From: Skermanella pratensis | Lineage (GTDB): Bacteria; Pseudomonadota; Alphaproteobacteria; Azospirillales; Azospirillaceae | Length of the DNA stretch: 64,000 bases | NCBI RefSeq assembly: GCF_008843145.1 | Contig: NZ_CP030265.1 | Span: 5,805,434 to 5,869,433 of the forward strand | Direction of reading: 5' to 3' | Shown: piece after piece, positions 34,961 through 44,543 of the stretch | How the letters are laid out: each line of letters starts with the position of its first letter | Position numbering within the stretch: the first letter of the stretch is position 1 | Translations under genes and position numbers: made by a program | The notes under the pieces: model-generated | Databases searched by the model: none | Told to the model about the DNA's origin: nothing | The model's input: the letters and a program-made list of their open reading frames with translations, nothing else

Positions 34961-36856
34961 ATGAAAACCTTCCTTAAACGGCATGCGCGGGTGATCGCGA
35001 TCGCGGCATCCCTGGTGGCCACCGCGGCGCTCACCGGCGGCGCCGGGCTGGCCTATGTCTACGCCGCCAACTCCGGCGGCGCCGCGGCGCTGCTCAGCCG
35101 GATCGACCGGGAGGAGGTCGGGCAGAGCGAGTTCGCCGATCGTCTCGCCGCCGGACGGATCGCTTCCCTGGCCATCGCCGGCAACCGGATCGAATTCACC
35201 GACCACGACGGCATGCACGGCGTCACCACCGTCCTGTGGACCGACGCCCTGCGGCAGGCGGTCGCGGCGCCCGGCATCCCGATGACCGTGGAACCCACCG
35301 AGGGCGGCGTCCTTCTGACCACCAACCGGTGGCTCGACGTTCTGCTGAAGCTGAACATGGTGGGCTTCCTGGGTTTCGCCCTGGTGTTCATGGTCGGCAT
35401 GATGCGCTCGCCGGTCAAGAAGGCGGGCACCGCCACCTCCAACATCCGGTTCTCCGACGTCGCCGGCGTGGACGAGGCGAGAGCCGAGCTGGCCGAGCTG
35501 GTCGATTTCCTGAAGAGCCCGGGCCGGTTCGCCGGCATCGGCGCCGGCATTCCCAAGGGCGTGCTCCTGGTCGGTCCTCCCGGTACCGGAAAGACCCTGC
35601 TGGCCCGCGCCGTCGCGGGCGAGGCAGGGGTGCCGTTCTTCGCCGTCACCGGGTCCGACTTCGTGGAGATGTATGTCGGCGTCGGGGCCGCGCGCATCCG
35701 CCGGCTGTTCCGCGACGCCCGCAAGCGGGCGCCCTGCATCCTGTTCATCGACGAGATCGACGCGCTGGCCCGGGCGCGCGGCGCCACCTCCCCGACCGGC
35801 GGCCAGATCGAGACCGAGAACACGCTGAACCAGCTCCTGGCCGAGATGGACGGCTTCGCCCGGGCCAGCGGCCTGATCGTGATCGCGGCGACCAACCGGG
35901 TGGACGTGCTCGACCCCGCGATCCTGCGGCCCGGCCGGTTCGACCGGCATGTGTTCGTCGGCAATCCCGACATCAAGGGCCGCGCCGCCATCCTGGCTGT
36001 CCACGCCTCCCGCGTGGCGCTGGACGCCGACGTGGACCTGACGCTGGTCGCCCGCGGCACGCCCGGCATGTCGGGGGCCGACCTCGCCAACGTCGTCAAC
36101 GAGGCGGCGCTCCGGGCCGCCCGCGCGGGCCGCGCCCTGGTCTCCATGGCCGACTTCGAGCAGGCCCGCGACAAGATCGTCATGGGCGGCGAGAAGGCGA
36201 CGGTCATGTCGGAGGACGAGCGCCGCCTGACCGCCTTCCACGAGGCCGGGCACGCGCTGGTCGCCTGGCGCTCCAAGCATTCCGACCCGGTCCACAAGGT
36301 CACCATCGTGCCGCGCGGCCGATCGCTCGGCATGATGGTCCGCCTGCCGCTGGAGGACCGCTTCTGCCTGTCCCGGGCGCGGCTCGAAGCCGAGCTGGAC
36401 GTGACCATGGGCGGCAGGGCGGCCGAGGAGATCGTGTTCGGCAGGGACTTCGTGACCACCGGCGCCGCCGGCGACATCCAGATGGCGACCGACATCGCGA
36501 CCAGGATGGTCACCGCCTGGGGCATGTCCGACCGATTCGGCATGGTCGCCTACGGTGGAGGCGCCGCACCGGCCGCCGCGACCGCGGCGCGCTCCTCCGC
36601 CGGCGAGCCGGGCGCCCTGTCTCCCCAGGTCGCCGAGGAGGTGCGCGGCATCATCGACGCGGCATACCGCCGCGCATACGACCTGATCGCCGCCGACCTT
36701 CCCCGCCTGCACGAACTGGCCGACGGCCTGCTGCGGGACGAAACCCTGGACGCCGCCGCCGTCCGCGCCATCCTGGAGCGCGACAAGGAACAGCCGGCGG
36801 CGCCCAGCGTCAGGCTTGTCGGGGCCGATCCCGACCATTATGAAGTGGCGGTATGA
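34961..36856 (+). CDS. FtsH-like ATP-dependent zinc metalloprotease (short, divergent form)
   Basis: A 631-residue AAA+ protease anchored in the inner membrane. An N-terminal helix (VIAIAASLVATAALTGGAGLAYVY) and a second one (NMVGFLGFALVFMVGMM) flank a short periplasmic domain. The AAA module has Walker A VGPPGTGKT, Walker B CILFIDEIDAL and the second region of homology AATNRVDVLDPAILRPGRFDRH. The protease site is HEAGH with the distal Asp in FVTTGAAGDIQMATDIA. The C-terminal tail is short. It differs from the housekeeping FtsH of alphaproteobacteria, normally beside tilS, so it is likely a second copy. An alternative start lies at 34937. Confidence 0.88.
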   Translation: MKTFLKRHARVIAIAASLVATAALTGGAGLAYVYAANSGGAAALLSRIDREEVGQSEFADRLAAGRIASLAIAGNRIEFTDHDGMHGVTTVLWTDALRQAVAAPGIPMTVEPTEGGVLLTTNRWLDVLLKLNMVGFLGFALVFMVGMMRSPVKKAGTATSNIRFSDVAGVDEARAELAELVDFLKSPGRFAGIGAGIPKGVLLVGPPGTGKTLLARAVAGEAGVPFFAVTGSDFVEMYVGVGAARIRRLFRDARKRAPCILFIDEIDALARARGATSPTGGQIETENTLNQLLAEMDGFARASGLIVIAATNRVDVLDPAILRPGRFDRHVFVGNPDIKGRAAILAVHASRVALDADVDLTLVARGTPGMSGADLANVVNEAALRAARAGRALVSMADFEQARDKIVMGGEKATVMSEDERRLTAFHEAGHALVAWRSKHSDPVHKVTIVPRGRSLGMMVRLPLEDRFCLSRARLEAELDVTMGGRAAEEIVFGRDFVTTGAAGDIQMATDIATRMVTAWGMSDRFGMVAYGGGAAPAAATAARSSAGEPGALSPQVAEEVRGIIDAAYRRAYDLIAADLPRLHELADGLLRDETLDAAAVRAILERDKEQPAAPSVRLVGADPDHYEVAV

Positions 36857-36900
36857 GCCGGCCTGACCGCGACCGAGCCCGCATGACTCAAGGTGCCGCA

Positions 36901-37281
36901 ATGAAGAAGTTCCTCCTGGCCGCCGCCGTCCTCGCCCTGGCGGGATGCGCCGACAAACCCGCCGGGCCGGGCGCCGTTTCGGTGATCCCGGAAGCCGCCC
37001 CCCTGGTCACGCTGGAGGACAGCGACCGCACGATCATCGACCAGACCCTTCAGACGGCGTCGCGCGGTGGCGTCGGCAAGCCGGTCCAGTGGTCCAACCC
37101 CGCGACAGGCAAGAACGGCGCCGTCACGGTGATCCGCCAGGGCTATACCCGCGACGGCAAGCTCTGCCAGGAATTCCACTTGGTCGCGGCAAAGGGCGTC
37201 GTCCGCGCCCAGCAGGTCGGCAAGGCCTGCCGCGAGTCGGGCAAATGGTCCCCCGAAGGCGGCTACACCCTGGGCAGCTGA
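36901..37281 (+). CDS. Small surface-antigen-like lipoprotein
   Basis: A 126-residue predicted lipoprotein. MKKFLLAAAVLALAGC gives a short signal with the lipobox LAGC and Cys16 as the lipid site. The mature part, LEDSDRTIIDQTLQTASRGGVGKPVQWSNPATG and then YTRDGKLCQEFHLVAAKG to VGKACRESGKW, has two Cys and resembles the C-terminal domain of 17-kDa surface antigens. The ATG at 36901 is chosen over an upstream one at 36853 because it starts the signal peptide and has AAGG upstream. It lies 44 bp after the protease gene. Role unknown. Confidence 0.8.
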   Translation: MKKFLLAAAVLALAGCADKPAGPGAVSVIPEAAPLVTLEDSDRTIIDQTLQTASRGGVGKPVQWSNPATGKNGAVTVIRQGYTRDGKLCQEFHLVAAKGVVRAQQVGKACRESGKWSPEGGYTLGS

Positions 37282-37339
37282 GCCTTTCTCCAGGCACCAT
37301 CCGAGTATCGATCGGGGAGATTGCCGCAAAGGCGGAAGC

Positions 37340-37672
37340 TTACTCCGCCGAGCGGCCCCCTACCTCCGCGAAGTTCCTGATCACGACGTCCCCCTCGGGA
37401 AAATGGGCGACCACCCGCAATTCCCCGCCCATCGCCTCGACGAATCGCCTGAGATTGCTGACATACATGTCTGTGCGTTTTTCCATTTTAGCGACGGCGG
37501 ATTGATCGACCTTCAATGTCTCGCCAAGCGCGGCCTGGGTCAGGCGCCGCGCTTCACGCAACTCGTGCAGCGCCATCTCTTTGCGCAGGAGGTTCTTCTT
37601 TTCCTCGATCCGAGCCTTGCTTTCAGGGCTCATTTTGGATCGCAGGCCTGCGAAGCTCTTGCGTCCACTCAT
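37340..37672 (-). CDS. HigA-type antitoxin (XRE helix-turn-helix)
   Basis: A 110-residue protein with a helix-turn-helix of the XRE family: LHELREARRLTQAALGETLKVDQSAVAKMEKRTDMYVSNLRRFVEAMGGELRVVAHFPEG. The N-terminal 30 residues are charged and probably bind the toxin. The start overlaps the toxin stop as ATGA, in the toxin-first order typical of higBA loci. It is expected to neutralise the toxin and repress the operon. The final GGRSAE tail is non-conserved. Confidence 0.88.
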   Translation of the reverse strand: MSGRKSFAGLRSKMSPESKARIEEKKNLLRKEMALHELREARRLTQAALGETLKVDQSAVAKMEKRTDMYVSNLRRFVEAMGGELRVVAHFPEGDVVIRNFAEVGGRSAE

Positions 37673-38031
37673 CGGATCAACCCTTCCTCTCTCAACTCGT
37701 CGAGATACACGTCATAGAGATCATCGGCGACCGGTATCATTTCTTGGTAGAAGCGATCCCGTCCGGTCTTGTCGCCACCTATCAGAAGAATGGCCTGCCG
37801 CCGCGGGTCAAAGGCGTAGAATACGCGAATAGGCCGCCCGCTGCTCTGTATCCTGAGCTCGCGCATATGGCCGTGCCGGGATCCGTTAACGCCCGATGTG
37901 TAAGGAAACCGTAGATGGGGACCCTTCTCGGTCAGGAGGTCGACCATCGCAGCGACGTCTTCCTGTTCCGATTCGGCAAGGATATCCCACCAATCTTCAA
38001 ATTCATCGGTGTGTTCGACGGTCGTCGGCAT
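37669..38031 (-). CDS. HigB/Gp49-type toxin (RelE superfamily)
   Basis: About 120 residues, related to phage Gp49/HigB-like toxins (RelE fold), which cleave mRNA on the ribosome. The family pattern is visible in VEHTDEFEDWWDILAESEQEDVAAMVDLLTEKGPHLRFPY, HMRELRIQSSGRPIRVFYAFDPRRQAILLIGGDK and RFYQEMIPVADDLYDVYL. Three Met codons are possible starts (38058, 38049, 38031); family similarity begins at 38031, but none has a clear ribosome site. The gene overlaps its antitoxin by 4 bp and faces away from mutS across a short gap. Confidence 0.87.
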   Translation of the reverse strand: MPTTVEHTDEFEDWWDILAESEQEDVAAMVDLLTEKGPHLRFPYTSGVNGSRHGHMRELRIQSSGRPIRVFYAFDPRRQAILLIGGDKTGRDRFYQEMIPVADDLYDVYLDELREEGLIR

Positions 38032-38103
38032 GAATGAATGATATGCCATCGACGGCATGATTTCAATGGATGGGTGGTCAGGGCGATTTTTGCGATGCCG
38101 GCC

Positions 38104-40851
38104 TCACCCGCCCAGCATCGCCCGCAGCCGGTAAAGCTCGTCCAGCGCCGCCTTCGGCGTCAGGTCGTCCGGGTTGATCGCCTTCAACGCCTGCTCGACC
38201 GGCGACGGTCCGGCCGGGGCCGCCGGTTCCGGGTCCTTCCGCCGCAAGGCCACGCTGAACAGCGGCAGGTCGTCGGCCAGCCGGGCGACGCTCACGCCGT
38301 GCTCGCCCTTCTCCAGGATCTCCAGCACCTGTTCGGCCCGCGCGATCACCGCCTCCGGCAGTCCGGCCAGCTTGGCCACATGGATGCCGTAGCTGCGGTC
38401 GGCGGAGCCCGCCGCGACCTCGTGCAGGAAGACGACCTCGCCCTGCCACTCCTTGATCCGCATGGTGTGGCAGGACAGCCGGGGAAGCTTGGCGGCCAGG
38501 GTCGTCAGCTCGTGATAGTGGGTCGCGAACAGCGCCCGGCAGCGGGTCGCCTCGTGCAGGTGCTCGACGCAGGCCCAGGCGATCGACAGCCCGTCGAAGG
38601 TCGCCGTGCCCCGGCCGATCTCGTCCAGGATCACCAGCGCCCGCGGTCCCGCCTGGTTCAGGATCGCCGCCGTCTCGACCATCTCGACCATGAATGTGGA
38701 ACGCCCGCGCGCCAAGTCGTCGGCCGCCCCGACGCGGCTGAACAGCCGGTCCACCACGCCGATCCGGCACCGCACCGCCGGCACGAAGCTGCCGATCTGG
38801 GCCATCACCGCGATCAGCGCGTTCTGGCGCAGGAATGTGGACTTGCCCGCCATGTTCGGGCCGGTCAGCAGCCACAGCCGGTCTTCCGGAGCGAGACTGC
38901 AGTCGTTGGCGACGAACTGCGACCCGTCCGACGCGGTCAGCGCCGCCTCCACCACCGGGTGGCGGCCGCCCCTTATGTCGAACTCCAGGCTGTCGTCCAC
39001 CACCGGCCGGCAATAGCGCCGCTCCTCCGCCAACTCGGCCAGCGCCGTCGTCACGTCCAGCAGGGCCAGCGCGCGGGCGGCCTCGCCGATCCGGTCGGCC
39101 CGGGCGGTGACGTCGCCGACCAGCTCGTCGAACAGCGCCAGCTCGACCGCCACCGCCTTGTCGGCCGCCTCCGAGATCTTGCGCTCCAGCTCGCCCAGCT
39201 CGACCGTGGTGAAGCGGACGGCGCTCGCCAGCGTCTGGCGGTGGATGAAGGTCTCCGCCGCCTTGCCGGCCATCAGCTTGTCGGCGTGGGTCGGCGTCAC
39301 CTCGATGTAATAGCCCAGCACGTTGTTGTGCCGGATCTTCAGCCCGGACACGCCGGACAGGTCGGCATAGCGGGCCTGCATCGCGGCGATCAGCCGGCGG
39401 CTCTCGTCCCGCAGGGTCACCAGGTCGTCCAGGTGGAGCGCGAAGCCGCGCGCGATGAACCCGCCGTCGCGGGCCAGCAGCGGCAGGTCGGGCGCCAGCG
39501 CGCGCTCCAGCCGGTCGATCAGGGTGGAATGCTCGCCCAGGCCCGTCGCCGCCGTTTCGATCCCGGCGGGTCCCGGCGTCATGCCGGCGCCGGCCAGCGC
39601 GCGGCGCATCTCCACGGCGCGCACCAGACCGTCGCGGATGCAGGCGAGGTCGCGCGGACCGCCCCGGCCCAGCGCCAGCCGCGACAGCGCCCGCTCCATG
39701 TCGGGGCACTGGCGCAGCAGGGTCCGCGCCTCGGTCCTGACCCGTTCCTCGGCCAGGAAGAACTCCACCATGTCGAGCCGGCCGGAGATCTCGGTCCTGT
39801 CGGTCGAGGGGGCCGACAGCCACGCCGCCAGCAGGCGGGCGCCGGGACCCGTGACGGTGCGGTCGATCGCGGCCAGCAGGCTGCCCCGGCGCTCGCCGGT
39901 CAGGGTCCGGGTCAGCTCCAGGTTCCGGCGGGTCGCCTGGTCGATCTCCATGACGGCGCCCTGGGCCAGCTGGCGCGGCGGGTTCAGCCGCGGCACCCGG
40001 CCTTTCTGGGTCAGCTCCACATAATCCACCAGGGCGCCGGCCGCGGCGACCTCGGCCCGGCTGAAGCTGCCGAAGGCGTCCAGCGTGCCGACGCCGAACA
40101 GGTCGAGCAGCCGCCGCCGCCCGTTCTCGCTGTCGAACCGGCTGTTCGGCTGCACCGTAAGCCGGCTCTTCCACTCGCCGAACAGCTCGAACAGGTCGGG
40201 CTGCTGGACCAGCCGCTCGGGCAGCACCAGCTCCTGCGGATCGAGTCGCTGCAGGGCGGCGGCCAGACCGTCCCGGCTCACCGGCTGGAGCGTCAGCTCG
40301 CCGGTGGACAGGTCCAGCCAGGCGAGCCCGGTGCCGCCCGCCGTCTCGGCCAGCGCGCCCAGGAAATTGTTGGCGCGGGCGTCCAGCAGGCTGTCCTCGG
40401 TCAGCGTGCCGGGGGTGACGACCCGAACCACCGCCCGCTTGACCACCGACTTGCCGCCGCGCTTCTTCGCCTCCGCCGGGTCTTCCATCTGCTCGCAGAT
40501 CGCGACCCGGTGGCCGTGGCGGATCAGGCGCAGCAGGTAGTTCTCGTGGCTGTGGACGGGCACCCCGCACATGGGGATGTCCTCGCCGTTGTGCTGGCCG
40601 CGCCGGGTCAGGGTGATGTCGAGCGTCGCCGCCGCGGCGACCGCATCGTCGAAGAACAGCTCGTAGAAGTCGCCCATCCTGTAGAACAGCAGGCAGCCGG
40701 GATGGGCCTGCTTGATCTCCAGGTACTGCGCCATCATCGGAGTCGAGGCGGGCGGGGCGGCGGCATGGGATTCAAGGGAGGAGTCGGGCACGGCAACCGG
40801 ATCGCTGTCGGGGAAGGTGTTCTCGGAAAGTTTCTTCTCGAGGGGTCTCAT
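38104..40851 (-). CDS. mutS: DNA mismatch repair protein MutS
   Basis: About 915 residues. The mismatch-binding domain has the Phe-x-Glu motif in [17 protein letters not shown]. The ATPase domain shows Walker [20 protein letters not shown], Walker [23 protein letters not shown] and [11 protein letters not shown]. The C-terminal dimerisation segment ([26 protein letters not shown]) is present. MRPLEKKL at 40851 is a likely start; a Met six residues earlier is possible. The gene begins head to head with the small stress-like protein gene. Confidence 0.97.
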   Translation of the reverse strand: MRPLEKKLSENTFPDSDPVAVPDSSLESHAAAPPASTPMMAQYLEIKQAHPGCLLFYRMGDFYELFFDDAVAAAATLDITLTRRGQHNGEDIPMCGVPVHSHENYLLRLIRHGHRVAICEQMEDPAEAKKRGGKSVVKRAVVRVVTPGTLTEDSLLDARANNFLGALAETAGGTGLAWLDLSTGELTLQPVSRDGLAAALQRLDPQELVLPERLVQQPDLFELFGEWKSRLTVQPNSRFDSENGRRRLLDLFGVGTLDAFGSFSRAEVAAAGALVDYVELTQKGRVPRLNPPRQLAQGAVMEIDQATRRNLELTRTLTGERRGSLLAAIDRTVTGPGARLLAAWLSAPSTDRTEISGRLDMVEFFLAEERVRTEARTLLRQCPDMERALSRLALGRGGPRDLACIRDGLVRAVEMRRALAGAGMTPGPAGIETAATGLGEHSTLIDRLERALAPDLPLLARDGGFIARGFALHLDDLVTLRDESRRLIAAMQARYADLSGVSGLKIRHNNVLGYYIEVTPTHADKLMAGKAAETFIHRQTLASAVRFTTVELGELERKISEAADKAVAVELALFDELVGDVTARADRIGEAARALALLDVTTALAELAEERRYCRPVVDDSLEFDIRGGRHPVVEAALTASDGSQFVANDCSLAPEDRLWLLTGPNMAGKSTFLRQNALIAVMAQIGSFVPAVRCRIGVVDRLFSRVGAADDLARGRSTFMVEMVETAAILNQAGPRALVILDEIGRGTATFDGLSIAWACVEHLHEATRCRALFATHYHELTTLAAKLPRLSCHTMRIKEWQGEVVFLHEVAAGSADRSYGIHVAKLAGLPEAVIARAEQVLEILEKGEHGVSVARLADDLPLFSVALRRKDPEPAAPAGPSPVEQALKAINPDDLTPKAALDELYRLRAMLGG

Positions 40852-40964
40852 GGCGGCGCACCCTAGCACGGCGGACGCACCATGGCCTAGGCACGCGGCT
40901 GCGCCGGGGATAGACTGCGCGGAAGGACTATCAAACAGGCACGCACACGGGGGAATGCACCATC

Positions 40965-41495
40965 ATGGCCAGGACCAAAGCCAAAACCGGAAGGGTGCGC
41001 GAGATGGTGGCCCTGTTCGAGAACCGCCCCGATTTCGACCGGGCCGTGGTGGACCTGATGCGGGCCGGTTTCGACCGCACCGACCTCAGCGTCCTGTCCA
41101 GCCACGAGTCGATCGACGTCGCGGGCCGGCCGGCCATGCCGCGGGACGAGGCGCTGACCGCGCTCCTGGGCGATCTCAACTACGCCTTCCCGCTGACCAC
41201 CGCCGGCCTGATCGCGATCGTCGGCGGCCCGATCGCCGGCCCGATCGCGGCGCTGGTGGCGGCCGGAGTCGGCGGCGCCGCGGTCAAGGAATACCTGGAC
41301 GAGGTGACCGCCCACCCGGAGACCGAGGATTTCGCCCGCGCGCTGGAAGCCGGCGGCGTGATCCTGTGGGTCTGCGTCGACGACGACCCGGAGAAGGAGC
41401 GGCGGGCGCGCGACGCCCTGACGGGGTCGGGCGGGCGCAACGTCCATGTGGCGGAGCGTGAAAAGGCGGCCGAATCCGGCACCGGCGACAGTTGA
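40965..41495 (+). CDS. Conserved hypothetical protein with a glycine-zipper-like hydrophobic centre
   Basis: A 176-residue protein, not recognised as a named family. Residues 14-55 (EMVALFENRPDFDRAVVDLMRAGFDRTDLSVLSS) look like the alpha/beta unit found in general-stress proteins of the YflT type. A central hydrophobic Gly/Ala segment (TTAGLIAIVGGPIAGPIAALVAAGVGGAAVKEYL) could insert into membrane, like many stress proteins with glycine zippers. A second alpha/beta unit follows (EDFARALEAGGVILWVCVDDDPEKERRARDAL). The two similar halves around a hydrophobic hairpin suggest an internal duplication. No neighbour hints at a pathway. Confidence 0.75.
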   Translation: MARTKAKTGRVREMVALFENRPDFDRAVVDLMRAGFDRTDLSVLSSHESIDVAGRPAMPRDEALTALLGDLNYAFPLTTAGLIAIVGGPIAGPIAALVAAGVGGAAVKEYLDEVTAHPETEDFARALEAGGVILWVCVDDDPEKERRARDALTGSGGRNVHVAEREKAAESGTGDS

Positions 41496-41572
41496 CCGGA
41501 ACGATACACGTCCCTTCGGCCGCCGCCCCGGCCCGCAAGGTGGCCGGCAGGCGGCGGCGACACGGGCGCATC

Positions 41573-41612
41573 ATTCCTCCCGCCCTATTCCTCCCGCCCC
41601 TATTCCTCCCTG
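41573..41612 (-). repeat. 14/15-bp tandem repeat at the 3' end of the small lipoprotein gene
   Basis: Two full units (41573-41586, 14 bp; 41587-41601, 15 bp) and a partial third carry the pattern GGAGGAATAG on the minus strand. The unit spans the last codons and the stop codon of the gene, so the stop has been copied. The two units differ by one C in a C run. Confidence 0.65.
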
Positions 41613-41857
41613 TAGCCCTTGTCGCGCATGCATTTGGCGAAGATCTCCCGGCGGTAGGAGAATTGCGGGGTTTCCGGGCTGGGGCGCCGCGGATAGCCCC
41701 GCAGCTGCATCTTGACGTCCACCTGCTCGCCGCATTCGCCCTCGGCCACGGACTGGGCGCTCCCGGTCGGTTCCCACCGCGTCGCATTGTCGCTGCCCGA
41801 GCAAGCGCCGAGGATCAGCAGGGCCGCCGCGGCCTGGGGGAGCGTCTTGCGGACCAT
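41600..41857 (-). CDS. Small hypothetical lipoprotein
   Basis: An 85-residue protein with a signal of the lipoprotein type: VRKTLPQAAAALLILGAC with lipobox LGAC. The mature part has two further Cys (GECGEQVD and FAKCMRDKGY), probably a disulfide in the periplasm. FAKCMRDKGYREE at the end is a motif common to short bacterial envelope lipoproteins of unknown function. The ATG at 41857 is favoured over 41869. The stop codon lies in a 15-bp tandem repeat. Confidence 0.7.
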   Translation of the reverse strand: MVRKTLPQAAAALLILGACSGSDNATRWEPTGSAQSVAEGECGEQVDVKMQLRGYPRRPSPETPQFSYRREIFAKCMRDKGYREE

Positions 41858-42117
41858 TCTCTTCCTCATCCCGGCCGGTTCCGACGAACCTTAACCAACT
41901 AAGGGTTAATCATCGCCCCGGGGCAATCCAGTCATGCGATTACAACCGGCTTGCGGAGCGATTTCACTATGATACCGTTCACCACAAGATAACAGGCCTA
42001 CTTCCCCCAGACTTTCGTTATGGGTACCCGCCATCGGGACCCCGGGGGAAATCCGGCCGCCACCACGATCGCCCGCGGCCTTCCTGCGCCGGCCGCGGGC
42101 CGTCCATGAGGAAACGT

Positions 42118-44391
42118 ATGTCCGACCAAGACAAGCGCGTGACCGAGGAAGAGGCTCTCCTGCTTCATTCCAGCGGCCGCCCCGGCAAGCTCGAGATCGC
42201 CCCGACCAAGCCGCTGACCACCCAGCGCGACCTGTCGCTCGCATATTCCCCCGGCGTGGCCGTGCCGTGCCTGCGCATCCAGGAAGATCCCTCGACCGCC
42301 TACGACTACACCGCCAAGGGCAACATCGTCGCGGTGATCTCCAACGGCACCGCGGTGCTGGGCCTGGGCGACCTGGGCGCCCTGGCGTCCAAGCCGGTGA
42401 TGGAGGGCAAGGCCGTCCTGTTCAAGCGCTTCGCCGACGTCGACGGCATCGACCTGGAGGTCGATACCTCTGATGTGGACGAGTTCGTCAACTGCGTGCG
42501 CTTCCTGGGGCCGTCGTTCGGCGGCATCAACCTGGAGGACATCAAGGCGCCGGACTGCTTCATCATCGAGCAGCGCCTGCGCGAGCTGCTGGACATCCCG
42601 GTCTTCCACGACGACCAGCACGGCACCGCGATCATCGCCGCCGCCGGCCTGATCAACGCGCTGCACCTGACCGGCCGCCGGATCGAAGACATCAAGATGG
42701 TGATCAACGGCGCCGGCGCCGCCGCGATCGCCTGCGTCGAGCTGTTCAAGTCCATGGGCCTGCCCCATGACAGCGCGATCCTGTGCGACACCAAGGGCGT
42801 GATCTACCAGGGCCGCACCAACAGCATGAACCAGTGGAAGTCGGCGCACGCGGTCAGGACCGAGGCGCGGACCCTGGCCGAGGCGCTGGAAGGCGCCGAC
42901 GTGTTCCTGGGGCTGTCGGCCAAGGGCGCCGTCACCCAGGACATGGTCAGGTCCATGGCCGCCAAGCCGCTGATCTTCGCGCTGGCCAACCCCGACCCGG
43001 AGATCACTCCGGAAGAGGTGCGCGCCGTCCGCTCCGACGCGATCATCGCGACCGGCCGGTCCGACTATCCCAACCAGATCAACAACGTCCTGGGCTTCCC
43101 CTACATCTTCCGCGGCGCCCTCGACGTGCGGGCCTCCACCATCAACGACGCGATGAAGATCGCCGCCGCCCGCGCCATCGCGGCTCTGGCGCGCGAGGAC
43201 GTGCCGGACGAGGTGGACGCGGCCTATTCCGGCCGCCGGCTGCGCTACGGCCCGGAATACATCATCCCGGTGCCGTTCGACCCGCGCCTGATCGTGACGA
43301 TCCCGCCGGCGGTGGCCCACGCCGCCATGGAGAGCGGCGTCGCGCGGAAGCCGATCATCGACATGACCGGCTACCGCAACGGGCTGCGCACCCGGCTCGA
43401 CCCGACCGCCGACAGCCTCCAGCTGATCTTCGAGAAGGTCAAGGCGAACCCCCGGCGCGTCGTCTTCGCCGAGGGCGAGGAGGAGCGGGCCATCCGCGCC
43501 GCCCTGGCCTACCGCGCCGCCGGCTACGGCACGCCGATCCTGATCGGCCGCGAGGAGGTCATCCGCGACCAGCTCGTGGCGCTGGGCCTGTCGCCCGAGC
43601 AGACCGGGCTGGAGATCCACAACGCCCGCTTGTCCGACGCCAACCGGCGCTATACCGACTATCTCTACCGCCGGCTCCAGCGCCGGGGCACGCTGCACCG
43701 CGACTGCCAGCGGATGGTCAACCAGGACCGCAACGTCTTCGCGGCGCTGATGGTGGCCCAGGGCGACGCGGACGCCATGGTGACCGGGCTGACCCGAAGC
43801 TTCGCCACCTGCTACAAGGACATCACCCTGGTGATCGACCCCCGCGCCGGCCAGCGGGTGTTCGGCGTTTCGGTGGTGGTGACCCGGAAGCGCACCGTCT
43901 TCATCGCCGACACCACGGTGAACGAGCTGCCGACCACCGAGGAGCTGGCGGAGATCGCGATCCAGACCGCGGCCAAGGCGCGCCAGATGGGCCACGAGCC
44001 CCGGGTCGCATTCCTGTCCTTCTCCAATTTCGGCCAGTACATGCGCGGGCGTGCCGAGCATGTGCGGGACGCGGTGGCGCTGCTCGACCAGCGGCGGATC
44101 GACTTCGAGTACGACGGCGAGATGTCGGCCGACGTGGCGCTCGACCACGACCTGATGAAGCGGCTCTACCCGTTCTGCCGCCTGTCGGGTCCCGCCAACG
44201 TGCTGGTCATGCCGGCGCTTCACGCGGCCAATATCGGCGCCAAGCTGCTTCAGAAGATGGGCGGCGGCCAGCTGATCGGTCCGCTGCTGATCGGCCTGGA
44301 CAAGCCTGCCCAGGTCGTCCAGATGGGCGCATCCGTGTCGGACATCGTCAACGCGGCGGCGCTGGCGGCGCACGACTCGCTGCAGTGGTGA
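42118..44391 (+). CDS. maeB: NADP-dependent malic enzyme with C-terminal phosphotransacetylase-like domain
   Basis: A 757-residue two-domain enzyme of the MaeB type, which decarboxylates malate to pyruvate and yields NADPH. The malic domain includes [15 protein letters not shown], the catalytic and metal region [22 protein letters not shown], and the nucleotide fold [17 protein letters not shown]. The phosphotransacetylase-like domain (about residues 430-757) is regulatory in known MaeB proteins, where acetyl-CoA inhibits. The ATG at 42118 has GAGGAAA directly upstream. A hairpin follows at 44408-44433. Confidence 0.96.
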   Translation: MSDQDKRVTEEEALLLHSSGRPGKLEIAPTKPLTTQRDLSLAYSPGVAVPCLRIQEDPSTAYDYTAKGNIVAVISNGTAVLGLGDLGALASKPVMEGKAVLFKRFADVDGIDLEVDTSDVDEFVNCVRFLGPSFGGINLEDIKAPDCFIIEQRLRELLDIPVFHDDQHGTAIIAAAGLINALHLTGRRIEDIKMVINGAGAAAIACVELFKSMGLPHDSAILCDTKGVIYQGRTNSMNQWKSAHAVRTEARTLAEALEGADVFLGLSAKGAVTQDMVRSMAAKPLIFALANPDPEITPEEVRAVRSDAIIATGRSDYPNQINNVLGFPYIFRGALDVRASTINDAMKIAAARAIAALAREDVPDEVDAAYSGRRLRYGPEYIIPVPFDPRLIVTIPPAVAHAAMESGVARKPIIDMTGYRNGLRTRLDPTADSLQLIFEKVKANPRRVVFAEGEEERAIRAALAYRAAGYGTPILIGREEVIRDQLVALGLSPEQTGLEIHNARLSDANRRYTDYLYRRLQRRGTLHRDCQRMVNQDRNVFAALMVAQGDADAMVTGLTRSFATCYKDITLVIDPRAGQRVFGVSVVVTRKRTVFIADTTVNELPTTEELAEIAIQTAAKARQMGHEPRVAFLSFSNFGQYMRGRAEHVRDAVALLDQRRIDFEYDGEMSADVALDHDLMKRLYPFCRLSGPANVLVMPALHAANIGAKLLQKMGGGQLIGPLLIGLDKPAQVVQMGASVSDIVNAAALAAHDSLQW

Positions 44392-44407
44392 CGGGCCGCC
44401 CCGGGAA

Positions 44408-44433
44408 GGGCCTTTCCCCTGCGGGAAGGGCCC
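44408..44433 (+). terminator. Hairpin after maeB
   Basis: GGGCCTTTCCC pairs with GGGAAGGGCCC (one G-U pair) across a 4-base loop, 17 bp past the stop. The T-run is poor, so it may act with Rho. Confidence 0.5.
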
Positions 44434-44543
44434 CCGCCGCGGAGATTAATGTTTTGTGACGCATGCGCGGCCCGGCGCGAAATGATGTAATGTATGTCTA
44501 GTAACGACCGTTCATTATTCGCGCCCGTCCGCCCCGTGCCATC

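Noticed and set aside
38038..40866. 942-codon open frame opposite mutS
   Set aside because: Shadow of mutS; low-complexity Arg/Gln/Gly composition.
44392..44543. Search for a Pho box upstream of phoR
   Set aside because: No pair of TGTCA-like repeats spaced 11 bp; phoR seems to have another promoter.
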